Below, in pieces: positions 1 to 6,039 of a stretch of DNA of 6,732 nucleotides; position 1 is the stretch's first letter, and the number at the start of each line of letters is the position of its first letter. The DNA is from Acidimicrobiales bacterium (lineage in GTDB: Bacteria; Actinomycetota; Acidimicrobiia; Acidimicrobiales; Poriferisodalaceae). The stretch covers positions 1 to 6,732 of the forward strand of contig JAGQSP010000053.1 in assembly GCA_020439485.1 (NCBI GenBank), written 5' to 3'. The position numbers and the translations under genes were made by a program. The notes below the pieces were generated by a model. That model was not told the DNA's origin, did no database searches, and worked only from the letters and a program-made list of their open reading frames with translations.

Positions 1-162
1 CCTTACAAGGGTGCGGCCGTGTACTGGTCTGTCGATGCCGACGGCCGACGCTTCGAAGACATCGTGTGGAGCTACGAGTCGCCGATTCCCGAGGCCGCCG
101 ACATCGCCGGCCTGTTGTGCTTCTACGACAACAAGGACGGCGTCGAACAAACCGTGGGTTGA
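1..162 (+). CDS. DUF427 family protein, 3' end only (5' end outside window)
   Basis: The first 53 codons of the window, read in frame 1 up to TGA at 160-162, are the C-terminal end of a DUF427 (NTP_transf_9, PF04248) protein. The segment has the family's hallmarks: PYKG followed by a YWSV strand at residues 1-11, a W-S-Y...P.PEA stretch around residues 23-32, and a closing IAGLLCFY strand at residues 36-43. These small all-beta proteins are common in actinobacteria. Their biochemical function is not established, so none is assigned. The gene is complete at its 3' end and continues upstream of the window. It converges with the tetR gene, with only 5 bases between the two stop codons and no clear terminator hairpin there. 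The family call is fairly firm from the motif pattern, but the N-terminal part is not visible. Confidence 0.82.
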   Translation, partial: PYKGAAVYWSVDADGRRFEDIVWSYESPIPEAADIAGLLCFYDNKDGVEQTVG

Positions 163-167
163 GGGCT

Positions 168-734
168 TCAGCTCTCTACGCGTATGGCCCGCAGGATCAT
201 GTCGATGACAGAGGCCGATTCGCCTGGTGTGATCGTCTGGTCCAGCAACACCCGCCTGAACACGAACACACCCTCGAGCATGTCGTAGGCCAACTCCAGG
301 TCGGTCTCGGGGCTCAGCTCGCCGCGGGCGATGGCTCGCTGGAATGCCCTGATCAACGGCGCCTTGCGCTCGGTCAGCATCTGGCGCATCACCTCGCCGA
401 AGTCGGGCTCGCGGGCCGACATGGCGAATACGCCCGCCAGAACCTGCCTGGTGGCCGGGTCGTTGATGTGTGGCCTCATCACCTCGAAGAACGACTCCAG
501 GTCGCCGCGCAGCGAGCCGGTGTCGATAGACGGGAACTCTTCGATCATGCAGTCGACGGCGTGGATCGCCAAAGCGGCGCTGGAGGGGAAGTGCCTGTAG
601 ATGGTGGTCTTGGCGACCCCCGAACGGCGAGCGACCTCATCGACGGTGAAACCGTCGAGGCCCACCTCGGCGATCAGTTCTTGAGCTGCGACGACCATCT
701 GGTCTCGTGCTCTGCTGCTCAGCTGCCTTCCCAT
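168..734 (-). CDS. TetR/AcrR-family transcriptional regulator
   Basis: This is a 188-residue DNA-binding repressor of ordinary TetR length. The N-terminal three-helix domain spans about residues 8-55. The helix-turn-helix is at residues 30-49 (TVDEVARRSGVAKTTIYRHF), with the usual T-I-Y-R-H-F recognition helix. Residues 70-188 form the helical ligand-binding and dimerisation domain. The GSLRGDLE...DPATRQVLAG...ARGEL pattern resembles the TetR_C_11-type C-terminal domains. The ATG at 732-734 is the first possible start, because an in-frame TAG lies two codons upstream. No Shine-Dalgarno sequence precedes it, so translation may begin on a very short or absent leader. The gene is divergent from the MMPL transporter, and identical inverted repeats flank both genes, so autoregulation plus control of the transporter is the likely role. 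The effector is unknown. Confidence 0.95.
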   Translation of the reverse strand: MGRQLSSRARDQMVVAAQELIAEVGLDGFTVDEVARRSGVAKTTIYRHFPSSAALAIHAVDCMIEEFPSIDTGSLRGDLESFFEVMRPHINDPATRQVLAGVFAMSAREPDFGEVMRQMLTERKAPLIRAFQRAIARGELSPETDLELAYDMLEGVFVFRRVLLDQTITPGESASVIDMILRAIRVES

Positions 735-736
735 TT

Positions 737-752
737 GCTACTAGATCGTAGC
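737..752. promoter_or_regulatory. Putative TetR operator copy 1 (at the tetR start)
   Basis: GCTACTAGATCGTAGC is a perfect 5-bp inverted repeat with a 6-bp spacer. It ends 2 bases from the tetR start codon (732-734, minus strand). The same half-sites with the same spacing recur at 889-904, and both copies continue with GA on the right side. TetR dimers typically bind 14-20 bp palindromes in the divergent intergenic region next to their own gene, so this is the natural candidate for autorepression. The site overlaps the likely -10 element of tetR. Binding is inferred; the repeat itself is seen directly. Confidence 0.72.
745..750 (-). promoter_or_regulatory. Possible -10 element of tetR
   Basis: On the minus strand TACGAT fits the actinobacterial TANNNT -10 pattern. 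It is 10 bases from the tetR ATG, which would give a transcript with almost no leader and agrees with the missing Shine-Dalgarno sequence. No good -35 box is visible. The element lies inside the putative operator at 737-752, so a bound repressor would block it. Confidence 0.35.
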
Positions 753-786
753 GATTTGATCTCGGATTACCTGGGTGTCGGGAAGG

Positions 787-831
787 ATGTGACGTAAGTC
801 CCGGCGAGCCGGGACCATGTGATGCAAGTCC
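787..831. repeat. 30-bp-period direct repeat enclosing a hairpin
   Basis: Two 15-bp copies, ATGTGACGTAAGTCC at 787-801 and ATGTGATGCAAGTCC at 817-831, differ at two positions. Between and partly overlapping them lies a perfect 7-bp stem, GTCCCGG (798-804) with CCGGGAC (809-815), around a CGAG loop. A weaker third look-alike, TGACGGGAGTC, occurs at 912-922 by the transporter ribosome-binding site. No T-run follows the hairpin, so it is not a classical terminator. It could be a dispersed intergenic repeat, a second regulator's site or an mRNA leader structure. The sequence alone cannot decide. Confidence 0.6.
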
Positions 832-856
832 TAGTGAACAATCGGTGGATGCGGCG

Positions 857-883
857 TTGGTCGCCGAGCCTGGCCGCTACCCT
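857..883 (+). promoter_or_regulatory. Weak candidate promoter of the MMPL transporter
   Basis: TTGGTC at 857-862 and TACCCT at 878-883 resemble -35 and -10 boxes, with a spacer of 15 bases, shorter than the usual 16-18. A start site about 7 bases downstream would fall near 890, inside the operator copy at 889-904, which would make repression straightforward. The assignment rests on weak matches only. Confidence 0.28.
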
Positions 884-887
884 CACA

Positions 888-905
888 CGCTACGTGTCAG
901 TAGCG
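888..905. promoter_or_regulatory. Putative TetR operator copy 2 (ahead of the transporter)
   Basis: CGCTAC (888-893) and GTAGCG (900-905) form a perfect 6-bp inverted repeat around a 6-bp spacer (GTGTCA). The inner ten arm positions are identical to those of copy 1 at 737-752, and the spacer length is the same. The two centres are about 152 bp apart. The site lies 22 bases ahead of the transporter ATG, upstream of its GGGAG ribosome-binding site, where a bound TetR dimer would block transcription. An overlapping ACACG-CTA-CGTGT repeat at 885-897 is probably incidental. Confidence 0.72.
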
Positions 906-927
906 AAATGGTGACGGGAGTCATTGA

Positions 928-3249
928 ATGTTCCGCAACATCGCCCGGTGGTGCGCCCGCAACAAGTGGGCAGTCTTGATCATCTGGATCGTGACCCTCG
1001 TGGGTCTCAACGGCGCCTCCGGTGGCATCGGCCCGGCGTTCGACACCAGCTTCGACATCCCCGACTCTGAAGCTGCCAGGGGTATCGACACCCTCGAGGA
1101 GTACTTCCCCGGCGCTGGGGCGGCCTTCGGCGGCTCAATCGTGTTCCAGGCCGACGACGTGAACGATCCCGAGATCGTTCAGACCATGAGTGCCTTGTTC
1201 GAAGAGGTCGAGCAGATCGAGCACGTCAGCGTCGTCAGCCCCTACACGCCCTTCGGTGCCAACCAGATCAATGGTGACGCAACCGTGGCTTTCGCTCAGG
1301 TCAACCTGACTCCCGACATCGACCAGATCGAAGCCAGCGAGATCGGCGCCAGCATCGCCGAGATGTTGCCCACCGTCGACGGTTTGCGTATCGAGATCGG
1401 CGGCCAGGCCCTCGCCGAGTTCGCCCCGCCCGAGTCCGAGCTGATCGGCATCGGCTTCGCCATCGTCATCCTGATCGTGTCGTTCGGGTCGGTCCTGGCC
1501 ATGGGTCTTCCCATCAGCGTTGCGCTCATCGGCGTAGGCGCCGGTGGTGTCGGAGCCCTCGGCCTCATGACCCACGTGGTCGCCATCCCCGACTTCGCCA
1601 CCTCGATCGGCCTCATGATCGGTCTGGGCGCCGGCATCGACTATGCGCTGTTCATCGTCAACCGCTATCGCGAGCTGAGCCGAGAGGGCGCCTCGTTGGA
1701 GGATGCCATCGTGGGTGCCATGGACACGGCCGGCCGCGCGGTCGCGTTCGCCGGAATCACCGTGGTGTTGTCGCTGCTGGGCATGCTCACCATCGGCTTG
1801 TCGTTCGTCTCGGGTCTCGGCATCGCCGCAGCGCTGACCGTGGCCTTCACCATGATTGCTTCGCTGACGCTGTTGCCTGCGATGTTGGCCATCTTCGGCC
1901 CCAGGGTCGAAGTGACCCGCTGGCGAGGTCTGATCGCCGCCGGTTTCATCGCCATCGGCGTAGCCCTGATCGGTCTCGGTGTCGCGCCAGCAGGCCTGGC
2001 CTTCATCGGACTCGGTGTGATCACGCTGATCCTCGGCTTCTTCGTCAAGCAGCTGCGGGCCGCAGTTCCGCCTCGCACCGAGAAGCCCATTCGCGAAACC
2101 GCGTTCTACCGCTGGAGCCGCCAGATCCAGAGCCGTCCGTGGGTGTATGCCATCGGCGGCACCCTCGTGCTGGTGATCTTGTCGCTGCCCATCCTGGGTC
2201 TCGAGCTCGGGTTCAGCGACGAGGGCAACTTCTCCGAAGAAACCACGACCCGCCAGGCGTACGACCTCATCGCCGAGGGCTTCGGCCCTGGCTTCAACGG
2301 CCCGTTCCTGCTGGCTGTCGAGGTCCAGGACGCATCTCAGGCCGCAGTGGTCCAGCAACTCGCAGGCATAGTCGCCGCCGACCCAGGTGTTGCCTCGGTG
2401 GGCCAGCCCTTCCCCGACAACATCGAGAACCCGGCCGCGGCCGAGGCGTTCCTGGTGCAGATCGTCCCGACCTCTGCGCCGCAGGATTCGGCGACGTTCG
2501 ACACCGTCAAGCGCCTCCGCGTGGCAGTGGCCGATGCGGTCGCCGGAACGGGGGTCGAGGCCAACATCACGGGTGCTGTTCCGACCAACATCGACTTCTC
2601 GTCATACCTCAGCGGTCGTATCCCGATCTTCTACGGGGTCGTGCTGGGGCTGTCGTTCCTGCTTTTGATGGCCGTGTTCCGTTCGATCCTGGTGCCGCTG
2701 AAGGCGGTCATCATGAACGTGCTGTCGATTTCGGCGGCATACGGCGTCGTGGTGCTGGTCTTCCAGGAAGGCTGGTTCGGGTCGATCACCGGAATCGAAC
2801 CTGCGCCCATCGAGCCGTTCGTTCCGATGATGCTGTTCGCCATCGTGTTCGGCCTGTCGATGGACTACGAGGTGTTCCTGCTCAGCCGCATCCGTGAGGA
2901 ATACGACCGCACCGGAGATGCTCACCTGTCGGTCGCCGACGGCCTTTCGGTCACGGCCCGTGTCATCACTGCGGCTGCGGCCATCATGGGCGTGGTGTTC
3001 GGATCGTTCCTGCTCGAAGACGACCGTGTCGTCAAGCTGTTCGGTACCGGTCTGGCGCTGTCGGTGATCCTCGACGCCACCCTGGTCCGCATGTTGCTGG
3101 TGCCCGCCACCATGGAGTTGTTGGGCGAGCGCAACTGGTGGCTCCCCAAGTGGCTCGACCGCATCCTCCCGACACTCAACGTCGAGGGCCCTGCTCACCC
3201 CACCGAGCAGACCGAGTCTTCCGAGCCCGAACTGATCGCTTCGCACTGA
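928..3249 (+). CDS. MMPL-family (RND superfamily) membrane transporter
   Basis: This 773-residue inner-membrane protein has two MMPL repeats. A helix at about 14-30 is followed by an extracytoplasmic domain (about 32-170), helices at about 172-325, a second extracytoplasmic domain (about 428-565) and a C-terminal helix bundle (about 569-726). Both proton-relay Asp-Tyr pairs of MmpL-type pumps are present: D238-Y239 in GLGAGIDYALF and D646-Y647 in FGLSMDYEVFLLSR. The end, from LDATLVRMLLVP to NWWLPKWLDRILP, is canonical. Such proteins use the proton gradient to export lipids, siderophores or drugs; the substrate here cannot be read from the sequence. Residues 335-353 and 355-373 are two extra hydrophobic segments in the central cytoplasmic linker, suggesting 14 rather than 12 membrane spans. 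The ATG has GGGAG at 916-920, seven bases upstream. The gene is divergent from tetR with shared operator-like repeats, so it is probably the regulator's main target. Confidence 0.95.
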   Translation: MFRNIARWCARNKWAVLIIWIVTLVGLNGASGGIGPAFDTSFDIPDSEAARGIDTLEEYFPGAGAAFGGSIVFQADDVNDPEIVQTMSALFEEVEQIEHVSVVSPYTPFGANQINGDATVAFAQVNLTPDIDQIEASEIGASIAEMLPTVDGLRIEIGGQALAEFAPPESELIGIGFAIVILIVSFGSVLAMGLPISVALIGVGAGGVGALGLMTHVVAIPDFATSIGLMIGLGAGIDYALFIVNRYRELSREGASLEDAIVGAMDTAGRAVAFAGITVVLSLLGMLTIGLSFVSGLGIAAALTVAFTMIASLTLLPAMLAIFGPRVEVTRWRGLIAAGFIAIGVALIGLGVAPAGLAFIGLGVITLILGFFVKQLRAAVPPRTEKPIRETAFYRWSRQIQSRPWVYAIGGTLVLVILSLPILGLELGFSDEGNFSEETTTRQAYDLIAEGFGPGFNGPFLLAVEVQDASQAAVVQQLAGIVAADPGVASVGQPFPDNIENPAAAEAFLVQIVPTSAPQDSATFDTVKRLRVAVADAVAGTGVEANITGAVPTNIDFSSYLSGRIPIFYGVVLGLSFLLLMAVFRSILVPLKAVIMNVLSISAAYGVVVLVFQEGWFGSITGIEPAPIEPFVPMMLFAIVFGLSMDYEVFLLSRIREEYDRTGDAHLSVADGLSVTARVITAAAAIMGVVFGSFLLEDDRVVKLFGTGLALSVILDATLVRMLLVPATMELLGERNWWLPKWLDRILPTLNVEGPAHPTEQTESSEPELIASH

Positions 3250-3256
3250 TCCGGTT

Positions 3257-3282
3257 TCTGCCACCCGGCGTCGGGTGGCAGA
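3257..3282 (+). terminator. Strong hairpin after the transporter, likely terminator
   Basis: An 11-bp perfect stem (TCTGCCACCCG at 3257-3267, CGGGTGGCAGA at 3272-3282) with a GCGT tetraloop begins 8 bases after the transporter stop codon and ends 28 bases before the next start codon. No T-run follows, which is common for actinobacterial intrinsic terminators. It probably ends or reduces transcription into the downstream reductase gene; an mRNA-stabilising 3' structure is the alternative. Confidence 0.7.
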
Positions 3283-3310
3283 CTCTCGGTTCAGTCAACC
3301 GGGAGGGCAC

Positions 3311-4048
3311 ATGAGCAACGAGTTCGAAGGCAAGGTCGCGATCGTCACCGGATCGTCCAGTGGCATAGGCGAGACCACAGCCCACCGGCTGTCCCAACTC
3401 GGTGCGTCTGTGGTGGTCAACTCGTCGTCGTCGGTGCAGGCCGGCACCGCGGTCAGCGACGCCCTGCCGGGCGAGTCGATCTATGTGCAGGCCGACATCT
3501 CCGACAAAGATCAGGGACAGGCCCTGATCGACGCCACCATCGAACGGTTCGGCAAGCTCGACATCCTGGTCAACAACGCGGGGTGGACAACCGTTGTGCC
3601 CCACACCGACCTCGACGCGCTGACCGACGACATCTTCGACAAGACCATGCAGGTCAATGTCTATGGCACCTGGTGGCTCACCAAGGCGGCCATGCCGCAC
3701 CTGCGCCAGTCAGACGACGGCAACGTCGTCACCATCACCTCGATCGCCGGCGTACGGCAGGTGGGGTCATCCATCGCCTACGCGATGTCGAAGGCTGCGC
3801 TCAACCACATGACACGTCTGCTGGCCAAGTCTCACGGGCCGGTTCGGTTCAACGCCGTGGCTCCGGGTCTGGTCGCCACCCCCTGGACCGAGACCTGGGA
3901 CGCAATGCACTCTGCTGTGGCCGCCACCAGCCCCATCCCGCGCTCGGCCACCCCCGACGACTGCGCCGAAGCGGTGTTGGCGTTCGTCCGCAACAAGTAC
4001 ACGACCGGCCAGGTCCTGGTGGTCGATGGCGGTTTGACGCTGCTGTAG
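3311..4048 (+). CDS. Short-chain dehydrogenase/reductase (classical SDR, FabG-like)
   Basis: This is a 245-residue cytosolic NAD(P)(H)-dependent oxidoreductase of normal classical SDR length. Visible motifs are the cofactor-binding TGSSSGIG at residues 13-20, NNAG at 88-91, and the catalytic tetrad N116, S144, Y157 and K161 (S-x12-Y-x3-K). The post-catalytic N-A-V-A-P-G turn is at 181-186, and the C-terminal strand is GQVLVVDGG. All key residues are intact, so it should be active. The substrate is open: it could be a 3-oxoacyl thioester, a secondary alcohol or a similar carbonyl. The ATG at 3311 is preferred because GGAGG (3302-3306) sits four bases ahead and the protein then starts at the normal position before the first beta strand. 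An in-frame GTG at 3275 lies within the upstream hairpin and adds 12 unconserved-looking residues. The gene may be transcribed separately from the transporter because that hairpin lies between them. It converges with the next gene, with 11 bases between the stops. Confidence 0.93.
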   Translation: MSNEFEGKVAIVTGSSSGIGETTAHRLSQLGASVVVNSSSSVQAGTAVSDALPGESIYVQADISDKDQGQALIDATIERFGKLDILVNNAGWTTVVPHTDLDALTDDIFDKTMQVNVYGTWWLTKAAMPHLRQSDDGNVVTITSIAGVRQVGSSIAYAMSKAALNHMTRLLAKSHGPVRFNAVAPGLVATPWTETWDAMHSAVAATSPIPRSATPDDCAEAVLAFVRNKYTTGQVLVVDGGLTLL

Positions 4049-4059
4049 CAGCCGGCCGA

Positions 4060-4974
4060 CTAGCCAGCCAGGGCGTCCAGCACGGGGGCAAACCCCTCGG
4101 CGTCGCGCACCACCCAGTGCGTCACGCCCAGTTGTTCGTGCAGCCGGCCGATCTTGTCGACGATCTGCTCGACCGAGCCGGCCAGGAAGAACGGCGTGTC
4201 TTCCAGCAGGTCTCGCGGCAGTGCTGTGCGCTCGACCAGGTTGTCTGTGAAGCGCGCCGGGTCGCCCACGTGCGTCGCCTGAACCAGCACCGAGCGCACC
4301 AGCGGTGTCGAGCGATCGGTCTCGTCGGCGTCCAGCCAGTGGGCCCGCTTGACCACCTGTTCGAGAGCGAATCCACCCGGCCCGGGAGCGCCGCCCGGGC
4401 CGTGGGTCAGGCCGGTGAACTGGTAGATGTCGGCATAGTCGGCGGCCAGCCCGACCATCCGGCGGCCGTGTCCGCCCAGCAATATCGGCACCCGATGTGC
4501 CGCTGGCTTGATGCCCAGCGACTCGACAGCCACCTGCACGTGCTCGCCGTTCAGCTCGCAGCTGCCCGAGTGCAGCAGCGCCCGGATTACGCACAGGCTC
4601 TCGGCCAGCCTGTCGACCCTGGCCGGCGGTTCTCGAAGCTCGATGCCGGTGGCGTCGTGCTCCGATTGCATGTAGCCGGCACCCATGCCCAGCACCAGGC
4701 GGCCCCTGCTGAGCGAGTCCAGGGTCGCAGCCGAGCGGGCGACCATAGCCGGGTTGTGGAACTCGTTGTTCAGCACCAGCGGGCCCACGTTCAGCATCGT
4801 GGTGTTCGCGGCCGCGAGCATCAGGGGCAAGAACGGGTCGGCGCTGCCGAAGTGGTCGGCGGAGAAGAACGTGTCGTAGCCCAGGGCCTCGGCCTGCTGC
4901 GCCGCCTCGACCACAGCTTCCGCGTCGGTGTAGTCGCCGACGAACTGGAGGCAGAAGGTGTGTTTGCCGGTCAT
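4060..4974 (-). CDS. Luciferase-like (LLM class) oxidoreductase, probably F420-dependent
   Basis: This is a 304-residue TIM-barrel flavin/F420 oxidoreductase of the bacterial luciferase superfamily. Visible features, numbered from the chosen start, are ALGYDTFFSADHF at about 30-42, the NVGPLVLNNEFHNPAMVAR strand-turn-helix at about 62-80, TLDSLSRGRLVLGMGAGY at 84-101, and PILLGGHGRRMVGLAADYAD at about 163-182. This pattern fits the actinobacterial F420-dependent group known as the MSMEG_2516 family (TIGR03621). Its members transfer hydride from reduced F420, usually to undefined substrates; F420 rather than FMN use is inferred. I chose ATG 4972-4974 over an in-frame ATG at 5002-5004. The downstream ATG has a TACAGT -10 box six bases ahead (leaderless), and the upstream choice would leave only 3 bases to the divergent gene and add a non-family-like extension. 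The gene converges with the SDR and is divergent from the zinc dehydrogenase. Confidence 0.9.
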   Translation of the reverse strand: MTGKHTFCLQFVGDYTDAEAVVEAAQQAEALGYDTFFSADHFGSADPFLPLMLAAANTTMLNVGPLVLNNEFHNPAMVARSAATLDSLSRGRLVLGMGAGYMQSEHDATGIELREPPARVDRLAESLCVIRALLHSGSCELNGEHVQVAVESLGIKPAAHRVPILLGGHGRRMVGLAADYADIYQFTGLTHGPGGAPGPGGFALEQVVKRAHWLDADETDRSTPLVRSVLVQATHVGDPARFTDNLVERTALPRDLLEDTPFFLAGSVEQIVDKIGRLHEQLGVTHWVVRDAEGFAPVLDALAG

Positions 4975-4980
4975 GCGTCG

Positions 4981-4986
4981 ACTGTA
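4981..4986 (-). promoter_or_regulatory. -10 element for a leaderless LLM oxidoreductase transcript
   Basis: On the minus strand TACAGT (a TANNNT match) is followed by exactly six bases and then the ATG at 4974. This is the spacing expected when transcription starts at or next to the start codon. There is no Shine-Dalgarno sequence. The element supports the shorter start for this gene. No -35 box was identified. Confidence 0.5.
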
Positions 4987-4995
4987 CGTGCGTGC

Positions 4996-5001
4996 AATGA
5001 T
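4996..5001 (+). promoter_or_regulatory. Candidate -10 element for the leaderless zinc dehydrogenase
   Basis: AATGAT on the plus strand matches four of the six TATAAT positions and is followed by six bases and the ATG at 5008. No Shine-Dalgarno sequence precedes that ATG. The element overlaps an 8-bp palindrome, ATGATCAT (4997-5004), which could also be a protein-binding site. The match is weaker than that of the opposing promoter. Confidence 0.35.
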
Positions 5002-5007
5002 CATCCG

Positions 5008-6039
5008 ATGCGCGCTGCGATTCTCAGGAACGGCCGGATGGTCGTCGACGATCTGCCCGATCTGACACCTTCGGCGGGGCAGGTGTTGGTCGAGCCCATT
5101 GCCTGTGGCATCTGCGGCTCAGACCTGCACACCGTCGGCGGCGCCCACGACATGGTTGCCGCAGCCGCCGACGCCGGTCACGCCGGGTTCTTGTTCGACC
5201 CGGACGCCGACCTGGTCATGGGTCACGAACTGTCTGTGCGCGTGTTGGCGGTCGGTTCGGGGGTCGAGGGTGTCGCCGAGGGCGGCGCCTATGCGGCGAT
5301 GCCTGTGCTGGAGGTCCCCGGCGTGGGTCGGGTGCTGCCCGGCTACGACAACAACTATCCCGGCGGTTATTCGAGCCAGATGTTGTTGCATCCAGATGGC
5401 CTGCTGGCGGTGCCAAACGGCCTCGACCCCAAGCTGGCGGCCCTCACCGAGCCCATGGCCGTCGGATTGCATGCGGTGAACGAGTCGGGAATAGGGCGTG
5501 AGCGCACCGCGGTGGTCGTCGGCTGTGGCCCTGTCGGGCTGGCGGTCATCGCCGCCCTGTCGGCCAGTGGCGTAGCCACCATCATCGCCGCCGACTTCTC
5601 ACCAACCCGGCGTGCGATGGCCGCACGCATGGGTGCTCATGTGGTCGTCGATCCGGCCGTGGCGTCGGTGTTCGATTCCTGGCGCGACGCCGGCGACGGG
5701 GTAGAGCCGCCGGTGGTGTTCGAGGCCGTCGGGGTGCCCGGGTTCATCGATTCGCTGATGCGAGACGCTCCGGCCCGTTCAGAGCTGGTGATCGTCGGTG
5801 TCTGCATGCAGCCAGATACCTTCCGCCCGGCCATAGGTGTGTTCAAGCACCTGTCTCTGCGGTTCGTGTTGGGCTGGACTCCCGAGGAGTTCGCCGCCTC
5901 GCTGTTCAACCTGGCCGAGGGCCGCATCGACGGTGCCGCCCTGGTCACCGGCGAGGTGGGAATCGAAGGCGTGCCCCAGGCATTCGCCGACCTCGCCGAC
6001 CCCGAACGCCACGTGAAGATCCTCGTGCGGCCCAGCTGA
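5008..6039 (+). CDS. Zinc-binding medium-chain dehydrogenase (alcohol dehydrogenase-like)
   Basis: This 343-residue MDR-superfamily enzyme is expected to oxidise an alcohol or reduce a carbonyl with a nicotinamide cofactor. The catalytic zinc site is present: C36 in CGICGSD, H73-E74 in MGHE, and E148 in LTEPMAVGLHAV. The Rossmann domain has GCGPVG at 172-177, and an aspartate at residue 196 after the second strand favours NAD(H) over NADP(H). The structural-zinc lobe with its four cysteines is absent. Residues 84-125 instead hold a cysteine-free segment containing PGYDNNYPGGYSSQM, which I recognise as typical of a group of actinobacterial zinc-binding dehydrogenases with undefined substrates. 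The ATG at 5008 has no Shine-Dalgarno sequence and is probably leaderless. The stop codon overlaps the next start (TGATG at 6037-6041), so this is the first gene of a tightly coupled run. The reading frame stays open far upstream, antisense to the LLM gene, but protein similarity begins at MRAAILRNGRMVV. Confidence 0.92.
   Translation: MRAAILRNGRMVVDDLPDLTPSAGQVLVEPIACGICGSDLHTVGGAHDMVAAAADAGHAGFLFDPDADLVMGHELSVRVLAVGSGVEGVAEGGAYAAMPVLEVPGVGRVLPGYDNNYPGGYSSQMLLHPDGLLAVPNGLDPKLAALTEPMAVGLHAVNESGIGRERTAVVVGCGPVGLAVIAALSASGVATIIAADFSPTRRAMAARMGAHVVVDPAVASVFDSWRDAGDGVEPPVVFEAVGVPGFIDSLMRDAPARSELVIVGVCMQPDTFRPAIGVFKHLSLRFVLGWTPEEFAASLFNLAEGRIDGAALVTGEVGIEGVPQAFADLADPERHVKILVRPS

Noticed and set aside
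66..797. Plus-strand 243-codon frame across the tetR gene
   Set aside because: It is the antisense shadow of a convincing TetR regulator and overlaps the DUF427 end in another frame. No recognisable domain.
168..927. Drug-resistance efflux cassette with a known substrate
   Set aside because: TetR plus MMPL is compatible with efflux, but neither protein shows features that fix a drug or lipid substrate. A resistance label would be unsupported.
1135..2358. Long minus-strand open frame (407 codons) inside the transporter gene
   Set aside because: It is antisense to a clearly conserved MMPL protein. Its product is a low-complexity D/E/H/Q/R-rich sequence, as expected from codon bias, not a gene.
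3275..3310. Upstream GTG start for the SDR
   Set aside because: It lies inside the hairpin after the transporter and lacks a ribosome-binding site. ATG 3311 has GGAGG just ahead and fits family length.
4039..4052. Small hairpin GCTGC-TGTA-GCAGC over the SDR stop as a shared terminator
   Set aside because: The stem is only 5 bp, it spans the stop codon, and there is no T-run on either strand. Too weak to call in GC-rich sequence.
4975..5004. Ten-residue N-terminal extension of the LLM oxidoreductase from ATG 5002-5004
   Set aside because: It would leave 3 bases between divergent starts and adds a basic segment unlike the family. The downstream ATG has a well-placed -10 box.
3583..5007. Open plus-strand frame running in phase into the zinc dehydrogenase, which would give an 818-residue protein
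   Set aside because: The extra part is a shifted reading of the SDR gene and the antisense of the LLM gene. Its composition is typical of high-GC shadow frames (rich in R, H, Q, A), with no family pattern. The dehydrogenase fold begins at ATG 5008.
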